Source of the DNA: JAZOTM01 sp045657625
GTDB taxonomy: Bacteria > Bacillota > Clostridia > Lachnospirales > Lachnospiraceae
Reading direction: 5' to 3'
Assembly (NCBI GenBank): GCA_045657625.1
Contig: JAZOTM010000020.1
Span: forward strand, 1 to 62,288
Length of the DNA: 62,288 nucleotides
Part shown: positions 35,892-42,583 of the stretch, one piece after another
Numbering within the stretch: position 1 is the stretch's first letter
How the letters are laid out: the number at the start of each line of letters is the position of its first letter
Position numbers and translations under genes: made by a program
Notes under the pieces: model-generated
Seen by the model: the letters and a program-made list of their open reading frames with translations, nothing else
Told to the model about the DNA's origin: nothing
Databases searched by the model: none

Positions 35892-36713
35892 ATGGAGATT
35901 TTAAAATCGATTCTCTTTGGTATTGTGGAAGGGATTACCGAATGGTTGCCTGTCAGCAGTACCGGACACATGATTTTGTTGGAAGAAATTGTGCCGCTCA
36001 ACGTATCAGAGGAGTTCTGGTCCATGTTTGAGGTGGTTATTCAGTTTGGTGCCATATTAGCCGTTGTTTTGTTGTTTTGGAATCAGTTGTGGCCATGGAA
36101 AAAGAGCAAAGGCAGAGTGGTATGGAAAGAGGGCGCTCTCTCTATGTGGATTAAGATTGTGATTTCCTGCATTCCGGCCGGAATTGTAGGTGTGCTGTTT
36201 GATGATAAGATCGATGAATTGTTTTACAATCCATTATGTGTATTGTTGGCTTTGATTCTTGTAGGTGTGCTTTTCTTAGTGGTAGAGACCTATTTCCGTC
36301 AGAAGCATCCAAAGGTAAGACGTATTTCAGACATTACTTATATGACAGCTTTTTACATCGGATTGTTCCAGCTCGTGGCAGCGATTTTCCCGGGAACTTC
36401 CAGATCCGGCGCCACCATTATCGGTGGATTATTATTGGGACTTAGTCGTAGCATTGCGGCAGAATATACTTTTTTCTTGGCAGTACCGGTCATGTTAGGT
36501 GCCAGTTTATTAAAAATCGTGAAGTTTGCTGTGACAGGAGTAGCGATTACAGGATTAGAAGTAGCGATTTTGGTGGTAGGTACTTTGACTGCATTTGTTG
36601 TTTCTTTATTTGTAATTCGTTTCTTAATGGGATACATCAAAAAGCATGATTTCAAAGTCTTTGGATGGTATCGAATCATACTTGGAATATTGGTGATTTT
36701 AGTGCTTATTTAG
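35892..36713 (+). CDS. uppP: Undecaprenyl-diphosphatase UppP/BacA
   Basis: A 273-residue integral membrane phosphatase that recycles undecaprenyl diphosphate to the monophosphate carrier for wall and polysaccharide synthesis. Both conserved active-site loops are present: VEGITEWLPVSSTGHMILLEE near the N-terminus and FPGTSRSGATIIGGLLLGLSR near residue 165. Length and about eight helices fit the family. GAGGAG lies upstream of the ATG. Confidence 0.95.
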   Translation: MEILKSILFGIVEGITEWLPVSSTGHMILLEEIVPLNVSEEFWSMFEVVIQFGAILAVVLLFWNQLWPWKKSKGRVVWKEGALSMWIKIVISCIPAGIVGVLFDDKIDELFYNPLCVLLALILVGVLFLVVETYFRQKHPKVRRISDITYMTAFYIGLFQLVAAIFPGTSRSGATIIGGLLLGLSRSIAAEYTFFLAVPVMLGASLLKIVKFAVTGVAITGLEVAILVVGTLTAFVVSLFVIRFLMGYIKKHDFKVFGWYRIILGILVILVLI

Positions 36714-36725
36714 TGAGGTGACAAA

Positions 36726-38048
36726 ATGGATCGCATTGTATCGAATATCATGATCTATCGTGACTTGAAGGAAGAAGAGATTTTATTGTCCTTGGCTTCT
36801 GTGGTTCGAGATTTTCGTGAAAAAAAGGAAAATCCGGAGGATTTACGTACGCGCGTATATCGGGAAATGAAACATATTTTGGAAATCAGCACGGAATTTG
36901 GATTTGATGAGAATTTATGGCAGAATTATTTGACCTATTTGCTTGTGATGAATGAAAATCCGTTTACGTTGACTGCAGAAAAAATAGGAGCCAAGGAAGG
37001 AAGCGTAAATCATTTCGCCAAAAAGGATTTTTCAGCTTTTTATCAGCTTTTTCATTATGACTTTTCTGACTTGGAAGAAGCCTTGCAGGTAGATTGTTTT
37101 ACAGAGATCACGCATTATAAAGCCATTGAAAAACCGGAGTTGATGTACAATCGGAATGTCAGTGAAAAGGTTCGCAATTTAAGCCGTGCTTTGGCTGCGG
37201 CGAAGGATGAGGAAGCATTCTTTTCTATTATTACCGGATTTTATAAGGATTATGGAGTAGGCGCTTTTGGATTAAACAAAGCTTTTCGTATTCAGGAAGC
37301 GGAGCAGTTTCGTGTGAATTTTTGTCCGATTAACAATATGGATGCAGTGGTGCTCTCAGATTTGGTGGGCTATGAAGAACAGAAGAAAAAATTGGTGGAT
37401 AACACCCGCGCCTTTGTGGAAGGGAAAAAAGCCAATAATGTGCTTTTGTATGGAGATAGCGGTACCGGAAAATCCACAAGCATCAAAGCCATTGTAAATG
37501 AGTTTTATGACGATGGACTTCGCATGATTGAGATTTATAAATACCAATTTCGTATGTTGTCTCAGTTGATTGCACAGATAAAAAATCGAAATTATAAGTT
37601 TATTATTTATATGGACGATTTATCCTTTGAGGAGGATGAATCGGATTATAAGTTTTTAAAAGCTGTAATTGAAGGTGGTGTAGAGACAAAACCGGAGAAT
37701 ATTTTGATTTATGCGACTTCTAATCGAAGACATTTGATTCGAGAGAATTGGTCGGATCGAAGCGATATGGAACATGAGAATGATATTCATCGCTCGGATA
37801 CCATGGAAGAGAAACTGTCGCTTGCAAATCGTTTTGGTGTGTCTATTGGCTATTTTAAACCGTCAAAAAACGAATTTTACGAAATTGTGGATGAACTTGC
37901 CAAACGAAATGGTATTTCGCTTTCTACGGAAGAATTACACCTGGAAGCGAATCGTTGGGAAATGCGTCATGGTGGCGTTTCCGGTAGAACAGCACAACAA
38001 TTTATTAATTATTTACTTGGATTTGAAGAGGGATTGCCTGAAAAATAG
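36726..38048 (+). CDS. DUF815-family AAA ATPase
   Basis: A 440-residue protein. The N-terminal 200 residues are helical. The AAA-type core carries Walker A VLLYGDSGTGKSTSIKAIVNEF, Walker B KFIIYMDDLSFEEDESDYKFLKAV, and the sensor region ILIYATSNRRHLIRENW. This matches DUF815, a widespread family of unknown function often annotated as an ATPase. GAGGTG precedes the ATG, 12 bases after uppP, so the two may be cotranscribed. The stop codon sits inside the terminator. Confidence 0.85.
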   Translation: MDRIVSNIMIYRDLKEEEILLSLASVVRDFREKKENPEDLRTRVYREMKHILEISTEFGFDENLWQNYLTYLLVMNENPFTLTAEKIGAKEGSVNHFAKKDFSAFYQLFHYDFSDLEEALQVDCFTEITHYKAIEKPELMYNRNVSEKVRNLSRALAAAKDEEAFFSIITGFYKDYGVGAFGLNKAFRIQEAEQFRVNFCPINNMDAVVLSDLVGYEEQKKKLVDNTRAFVEGKKANNVLLYGDSGTGKSTSIKAIVNEFYDDGLRMIEIYKYQFRMLSQLIAQIKNRNYKFIIYMDDLSFEEDESDYKFLKAVIEGGVETKPENILIYATSNRRHLIRENWSDRSDMEHENDIHRSDTMEEKLSLANRFGVSIGYFKPSKNEFYEIVDELAKRNGISLSTEELHLEANRWEMRHGGVSGRTAQQFINYLLGFEEGLPEK

Positions 38049-38068
38049 GCAATCCTAATTTTTTTTAA
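38031..38068 (+). terminator. Rho-independent terminator
   Basis: GGATTGCCT (38031-38039) pairs with AGGCAATCC (38047-38055); a run of T follows from 38058. It closes the DUF815 gene just before the CIRCE element. Confidence 0.85.
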
Positions 38069-38074
38069 AAATTA

Positions 38075-38101
38075 TTAGCACTCACTCTTGACGAGTGCTA
38101 A
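38075..38101 (+). promoter_or_regulatory. CIRCE operator (HrcA binding site)
   Basis: TTAGCACTC (38075-38083), nine bases, GAGTGCTAA (38093-38101): an exact match to the CIRCE consensus. The arms extend to 13 bases (ATTATTAGCACTC / GAGTGCTAATAAT). By established knowledge HrcA binds here and heat shock relieves repression. HrcA is not in the window. Confidence 0.97.
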
Positions 38102-38116
38102 TAATTGTGTTATAAC
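38088..38116 (+). promoter_or_regulatory. hsp20 promoter overlapping CIRCE
   Basis: TTGACG (38088-38093) and TATAAC (38111-38116) are separated by 17 bases. The -35 box lies inside the CIRCE spacer and the second arm fills the promoter spacer, so bound HrcA would directly block RNA polymerase. Confidence 0.75.
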
Positions 38117-38207
38117 AATATCAACGAAAGGAAATTGAGTGACAATTCTCTTTCGGCAACACAAAAAACTACAGTTTAACTGCAAGAATAAAAAGGAGGA
38201 ATTGATT

Positions 38208-38642
38208 ATGTATATGCCTAGTATTTTTGGAGAAAGTATTTTTGATGATTGGATGAATTTTCATTTTCCGGAGGTAGAAAAGTCCGGAGCCGGTAATTAT
38301 CTTACAGGTTCTATGAAGACCGATATTCATGAGACTGATGATGCATATGAGTTCGAAATCGATCTTCCGGGATATAAGAAAGACCAGATTCAAGTGAAAT
38401 TACAGGATGGTACATTAACCATTGCTACACAAAAAGAAGAGGAAAAGAAAGAAGAAAAGGACGGAAAGATGCTTCGCAGAGAACGTTATCGTGGTTCTAT
38501 GAGTAGAAGCTTCTATTTAGGAGATTCCGTTGAATTAGAAGATATTCATGCGAAGTTCGAGGATGGCATCTTGAAGCTTACCGTAGATAAGGTAGAAAGA
38601 AAAGCCGTAGAAGAGCAGAAATATGTTGCAATCGAAGGATAA
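38208..38642 (+). CDS. Hsp20 small heat-shock protein
   Basis: A 144-residue alpha-crystallin-domain chaperone that binds unfolding proteins without ATP. MKTDIHETDDAYEFEIDLPGYKKDQIQVKL opens the crystallin domain in style, and the later segment has RRERYRGSMSRSFYLG and the AKFEDGILKLTVDK hallmark (G-x-L). ATG 38208 is chosen because AAGGAGG lies 8 bases upstream; the frame continues upstream but that part has no ribosome site and lies in the leader. Control by the CIRCE operator is clear. Confidence 0.93.
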   Translation: MYMPSIFGESIFDDWMNFHFPEVEKSGAGNYLTGSMKTDIHETDDAYEFEIDLPGYKKDQIQVKLQDGTLTIATQKEEEKKEEKDGKMLRRERYRGSMSRSFYLGDSVELEDIHAKFEDGILKLTVDKVERKAVEEQKYVAIEG

Positions 38643-38681
38643 CTATCATTTTCAGATAAACATTACCCATAAACTTCTCCA

Positions 38682-38718
38682 AGAAGGGCCTGATGCATTT
38701 GCATCAGGCCCTTCTTAT
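38682..38718. terminator. Strong hairpin between hsp20 and the HypA gene
   Basis: AAGAAGGGCCTGATGCA (38682-38698) and TGCATCAGGCCCTTCTT (38701-38717) are perfect reverse complements. It ends hsp20, and may also serve the convergent HypA gene, although U-runs are short on both sides. Confidence 0.75.
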
Positions 38719-38761
38719 TATGCACTTTAAGGATAAAGCAAGTTTTTGGATTTAAAAATAA

Positions 38762-39106
38762 TTAGTCTTCAATTTCCATGTTTTCGATATAAAATTCTTG
38801 CCCGGATATTACTTTTAAACGAGGACTGTTGCAATACATACAGGTACTTCGGAAGAAGCGAGCGGATTGTTCTTTTTGACAATCTAAGCAGGCAATTTTA
38901 CCGGGAAGTATGTTGAATTCCAGTTCTGTATGTTCGGCAGGAGTGCCTTCGCCTAATAAATGTAAGTATTCTTCAATACAGAAGGGATCATAGCCGGTGA
39001 GGCCGCCCATGGTAATATTAATTTTTATAATTTTTTTAGCTTTGTATTTTTCTGCCTCTTTTAAGGCTAAGTCCAGTAATCCTTGTGTCACAGATAATTC
39101 ATGCAT
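38762..39106 (-). CDS. hypA: HypA-like nickel-insertion protein
   Basis: A 114-residue protein, exactly the HypA size. It starts MHELSVTQGLLDLALKEAE, where the N-terminal His and Glu of MHE bind nickel in the family. The zinc site is CLDCQKEQSARFFRSTCMYC (two CxxC pairs). HypA delivers Ni to [NiFe]-hydrogenase or urease maturation. No hypB, hydrogenase or urease gene is in the window. The start is at 39106; a longer frame upstream overlaps the divergent NUDIX gene and is not supported. Confidence 0.9.
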   Translation of the reverse strand: MHELSVTQGLLDLALKEAEKYKAKKIIKINITMGGLTGYDPFCIEEYLHLLGEGTPAEHTELEFNILPGKIACLDCQKEQSARFFRSTCMYCNSPRLKVISGQEFYIENMEIED

Positions 39107-39117
39107 AAAAAACACCC

Positions 39118-39147
39118 TTGTCCTAATGATGAGATTTATTTTACAAT
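39118..39147 (+). promoter_or_regulatory. Possible promoter of the NUDIX-truA unit
   Basis: TTGTCC (39118-39123) and TACAAT (39142-39147) lie 18 bases apart, 36 bases before the start codon. It is a moderate match only. Confidence 0.4.
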
Positions 39148-39182
39148 GAGAAAAAGGGATTTGCAAGAAAGAGAGGGAATGT

Positions 39183-39734
39183 ATGGAATGGCTTGATGTC
39201 GTGAATGAAAACGGGGAGCCGACGGGAGAAAGAGTGAGTAGAGAAGAAGCACATGAAAAAGGAATTCGACATCGCACGTCCCATGTATGGTTGATTCGTA
39301 AGCGAGAGGGACGCTTGCAGGTGTTATTGCAGAAAAGAAGTGCAAATAAGGATTCTCATCCGGGATGTTATGATGCCTCCAGTGCGGGACATATTCCGGC
39401 AGGAGATGATTATGAAATATCCGCTTTACGTGAATTACAGGAAGAACTTGGTGTTGTTGCACAGGTTGAGGATTTGCTGTATGTGGGTGTACGAACTTTT
39501 TCTTTTCAAAAGAAATTCTACGGAAAACCATTTGTTGACAATCAAGTGAGTCGTGTGTATTGTATGTGGTGCGAGAAAGAGGAATCAGAGTTTCAGATAC
39601 AGAAGGAAGAGTTGGAATCAGTCTGTTGGATGGATTTTGAGGAGTGTAAAAAATCTTTGGATGATCCGAATTTTCCAAATTGTATCTTCCCTGAGGAATT
39701 GGAATTAATTGAAAATGGAATAGTTGAGGACTAG
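39183..39734 (+). CDS. NUDIX hydrolase
   Basis: A 183-residue NUDIX protein. The box is GHIPAGDDYEISALRELQEELGV, with the REL-EE-G core that binds the metal. The N-terminal EWLDVVNENGEPTGERVSREEAHEKGIRHRTSHVW resembles the isopentenyl-diphosphate-isomerase-like/YfcD subgroup. The substrate cannot be predicted. It ends 3 bases before truA. Confidence 0.88.
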   Translation: MEWLDVVNENGEPTGERVSREEAHEKGIRHRTSHVWLIRKREGRLQVLLQKRSANKDSHPGCYDASSAGHIPAGDDYEISALRELQEELGVVAQVEDLLYVGVRTFSFQKKFYGKPFVDNQVSRVYCMWCEKEESEFQIQKEELESVCWMDFEECKKSLDDPNFPNCIFPEELELIENGIVED

Positions 39735-39737
39735 AAA

Positions 39738-40484
39738 TTGGCAGTAAAGAATTATAAATTTATTATTTCCTATGACGGGAGCAGATACTATGGCTGGGAG
39801 CATCAACCGGATCGGGAAACTATCCAAGGCAAGTTAGAAACGGTGCTTTCACGTATGTGTAATGTAGAAATGGTGGATGTGATAGGTGCCGGTAGAACGG
39901 ATGCCGGAGTTCATGCAAAGGCTATGGTGGCCAATGCATTTTTAGATGTGGAAATGGACACAGAAGAAATTTTAGCATATATGAACCGTTATTTGCCGGA
40001 CGACATTGTAGTACAGGATGTGAGAGTGGCTTCTGAGCGTTTTCATAGTCGTTATAATGCAGTTGGCAAAACGTATCGATACACTTGTTATGTAGGAAAA
40101 ACAAAACCGGTATTTGACCGTAAATACGTGACAAGATTGGAATATCATCCGGATGTGGAAAAGATGCGACAAGCAACGGAATACATCATCGGGAAAAGAG
40201 ATTTTAAGAGCTTTTGTGGAAATAATCGTTTTAAAAAATCCACAATTCGTATTGTGGATCGTATCGACATTAAAGAACGGAATGGTTATTTGACCATTGA
40301 GGTCCATGGCACCGGCTTTTTACAAAATATGGTGCGTATTATGGTGGGAACGCTTTTGGAGGTAGGACAGGGCAGTTATCCGCCGGAACATGTAGAAGAA
40401 ATCTTAGAATCCAGAGAACGAAAAAACGCAGGACCTACGGCTCCGGCAGCCGGATTATGCTTAATGAAAGTAGATTATATGTAG
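39738..40484 (+). CDS. truA: tRNA pseudouridine(38-40) synthase TruA
   Basis: A 248-residue TruA that converts uridines 38-40 of the tRNA anticodon arm to pseudouridine. The catalytic Asp is in GAGRTDAGVHAKAMV. Family parts include YDGSRYYGWEHQP, RYTCYVG and GTGFLQNMVRIMVGTLLEVG. It probably starts with TTG at 39738, since the homologous N-terminus (VKNYKFIISYDGS) begins there and GAGGA lies upstream; no ATG or GTG fits. Confidence 0.94.
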   Translation: MAVKNYKFIISYDGSRYYGWEHQPDRETIQGKLETVLSRMCNVEMVDVIGAGRTDAGVHAKAMVANAFLDVEMDTEEILAYMNRYLPDDIVVQDVRVASERFHSRYNAVGKTYRYTCYVGKTKPVFDRKYVTRLEYHPDVEKMRQATEYIIGKRDFKSFCGNNRFKKSTIRIVDRIDIKERNGYLTIEVHGTGFLQNMVRIMVGTLLEVGQGSYPPEHVEEILESRERKNAGPTAPAAGLCLMKVDYM

Positions 40485-40550
40485 TTTATAATTTTTCATC
40501 AATATTTATACAAATTTAAGAGCTTATACACTATATTATGTATGGATTCA

Positions 40551-40559
40551 TGCTATAAT
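40551..40559 (+). promoter_or_regulatory. Extended -10 promoter of the 51-residue ORF
   Basis: TGCTATAAT is an extended -10 element (TG at 40551-40552, TATAAT at 40554-40559), 45 bases before the small gene. No strong -35 is seen. Confidence 0.55.
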
Positions 40560-40604
40560 CTAACACATGATATAAAACCCTAAAGGAAATAGGAGGGCTC
40601 TTAT

Positions 40605-40760
40605 ATGAAGAAGATGAGTTATGAAGAAGCATTTGAGAGGGCGGAGTATTTACAAAAGAAAATTCAGTGGAAAGAGCTGAACCACATGGACGTGAAAAAG
40701 GAGAATCGTGAGATTTTAGAACTTTTCATGCAGATGTTTCCACATGCAATGGGTCAATAA
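40605..40760 (+). CDS. Small 51-residue protein
   Basis: A short gene of unknown function. It has AGGAGG (40591-40596) eight bases before ATG 40605, a promoter upstream and a terminator directly after its stop, so it looks like a complete small transcription unit. The product is soluble and helical, opening MKKMSYEEAFERAEYLQKKI and ending QMFPHAMGQ, with many Lys, Glu and Met residues and no Cys. No family is recognised. Confidence 0.7.
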   Translation: MKKMSYEEAFERAEYLQKKIQWKELNHMDVKKENREILELFMQMFPHAMGQ

Positions 40761-40761
40761 G

Positions 40762-40791
40762 AAAATGGCTTCCAAACGGAAGCCATTTTTT
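40762..40791. terminator. Bidirectional terminator
   Basis: AAAATGGCTTCC (40762-40773) pairs with GGAAGCCATTTT (40778-40789) around AAAC. T-rich and A-rich flanks let it end both the small gene and the convergent metA. Confidence 0.85.
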
Positions 40792-41740
40792 ATGATTTTT
40801 TTTCGTGATAACTTGCTGTGGTAACGTCTGTGAGAGTGGTTAAATCGTAAGGGGTTTCTTGATATACTAGGTTTAACCAATTGGTGTATAAGCAGTTGGA
40901 GCTGGAACGCCAAGTCAAAACCGGTTCTTTTTCCGGATCATTGTCTTCGTAGTAGTTCACCGGGATGTCCGGATTGATTCCTTTTTTCAAATCGCGTTTG
41001 TATTCCTTGTCCAATTCGTAGCGGTCGTATTCTGTATGACCGGTTACGAAAATTTGTCTGGAGGAATAGGCTAAAATAACGCAACTGCCTGTTTCTTCAC
41101 TGCTGGCAACGACATAAAGCTCCTTATCTTTTTTGATGGCTTCTTCATCTTCACCGGTGTAGCGTGATTGTGGGCACCAAAATTGATCGTCCATGCCACG
41201 CATGAGCATTTTTTTGCGGTGCAAGACTTTTTGCTTGTATACGCCACTTAATTTTTTCGGTAAGAGCACTTTTGGAATGCCGTGGTGATAATACAAACCG
41301 GCTTGAGCGCCCCAGCAAATGTGAAAGGTAGAAAATACGTGGGTTTTGGTCCATTCCATAATAGTGGACAATTCCTCCCAGTATTCTACTTCTTCGAATT
41401 CCATTAATTCCACAGGTGCCCCTGTAATAATCATTCCGTCAAAGTATTGTTCTTTGATATCATCAAAGACAGAATAGAATTTATTCAAGTGGGATGCTGT
41501 GGTGTGGGAAGATTCGTGAGTTGCGGTTTTTAAAAAGGTAATCTGTGTCTGAATCGGAAAGTTGGATAAAACACGCAATAAGTCAAGCTCCGTATCTTCT
41601 TTTAAGGGCATCAAATTTAAAATACAAATCTGTAATGGACGGATTTCCTGGGTATTACCACGCTTCATATCCATGACGAAAATATTCTCTTCTTCTAAGA
41701 TTTGCTTTGCCGGCAAATCATTTTGTACTAAAATCGGCAT
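40790..41740 (-). CDS. metA: Homoserine O-acyltransferase MetA
   Basis: A 316-residue MetA/HTS-family enzyme that acylates homoserine for methionine synthesis. The catalytic Cys is in STFHICWGAQAGLYYHHGIPK. The N-terminal PLQICILNLMPLKEDTELDLLRVLSNFPIQ is diagnostic. At the position known to select the acyl donor the sequence reads GAPVELMEF (Glu), where E. coli has Gly, so acetyl-CoA rather than succinyl-CoA is predicted. No S-box or T-box is seen in the short upstream region. Despite the common name the reaction is probably O-acetylation. Confidence 0.93.
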   Translation of the reverse strand: MPILVQNDLPAKQILEEENIFVMDMKRGNTQEIRPLQICILNLMPLKEDTELDLLRVLSNFPIQTQITFLKTATHESSHTTASHLNKFYSVFDDIKEQYFDGMIITGAPVELMEFEEVEYWEELSTIMEWTKTHVFSTFHICWGAQAGLYYHHGIPKVLLPKKLSGVYKQKVLHRKKMLMRGMDDQFWCPQSRYTGEDEEAIKKDKELYVVASSEETGSCVILAYSSRQIFVTGHTEYDRYELDKEYKRDLKKGINPDIPVNYYEDNDPEKEPVLTWRSSSNCLYTNWLNLVYQETPYDLTTLTDVTTASYHEKKS

Positions 41741-41871
41741 AATTACTCCTGTTCAAATAAAACTGTCTTAAGGATAAATATACAATTTTTGTTTCTTTTT
41801 GTAAACATGGTTTTAGGCTGGATTTATCTGTGATATACTAACTAAAAAGTTAGAAATTTGAGGAAGAAACA

Positions 41872-42495
41872 ATGAATAAAATCTGTGTTGTTGGTGTAGC
41901 AGGTGGTTCTGCTTCCGGAAAAACTACGATTGTTCAAAAAATTGAAGAGTATTTTGGACAGGAAATCGCTATTATCAGCCATGATAGTTATTACAAGGCT
42001 CATAATGAGATGAGTTATGAAGAACGTTCTCAGTTGAACTATGACCATCCGGATGCGTTTGAATCCGAACGTATGGCAGAGGATGTTAGAGACTTGATTA
42101 AGGGACATACCATTCAGGTACCGGTATACGATTATAAAATCCATAATCGCGTGGAAGAAACGGTGGAGGTACAGCCCAAGCCGGTAATTATTCTAGAAGG
42201 TATTTTGATTTTAGAAAATAAAGAACTTCGCGATTTGATGGATGCGAAGATTTATGTGGATACCGACGCAGATGAGCGATTGATGCGCAGAATTCGTAGA
42301 GATATGTTGGAACGTGCTAGAAGCATCGAATCCATTTTGGAACAGTATTCTACTACAGTAAAGCCGATGCATGAGGAATTCGTGGAACCATCTAAAAAAT
42401 ATGCGGATGTGATTATTCCGCGTGGTGGAGAAAATGAAACGGGTATTCGCATGTTAATGGAGTATTTAAAACATAATATGAATGCACAAGATTAG
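41872..42495 (+). CDS. udk: Uridine kinase
   Basis: A 207-residue pyrimidine salvage kinase (uridine/cytidine to UMP/CMP). The P-loop is VAGGSASGKTTIVQKI. SHDSYYKAHNEMSYEERSQLNYDHPDAFE and YDYKIHNRVEET are the uridine-binding segments, and RRIRRDMLERARS is the lid. GAGGAAG precedes the ATG and a terminator follows. Confidence 0.95.
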   Translation: MNKICVVGVAGGSASGKTTIVQKIEEYFGQEIAIISHDSYYKAHNEMSYEERSQLNYDHPDAFESERMAEDVRDLIKGHTIQVPVYDYKIHNRVEETVEVQPKPVIILEGILILENKELRDLMDAKIYVDTDADERLMRRIRRDMLERARSIESILEQYSTTVKPMHEEFVEPSKKYADVIIPRGGENETGIRMLMEYLKHNMNAQD

Positions 42496-42499
42496 TGGA

Positions 42500-42540
42500 A
42501 AGGGAAGAGGCAAAAGGTTGTTTCTTCCCTTCCTTTTTGC
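42500..42540 (+). terminator. Rho-independent terminator after udk
   Basis: AAGGGAAGA (42500-42508) pairs with TCTTCCCTT (42523-42531); a short T-run (TTTTT) follows at about 42534. Confidence 0.75.
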
Positions 42541-42583
42541 TAAAATAGAATCATATCATAGGGATTGATATGCGGGGGCGGAT

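Noticed and set aside
39136..39678. 180-codon minus-strand frame opposite the NUDIX gene
   Set aside because: Opposes a gene with an intact NUDIX box; composition is that of a shadow.
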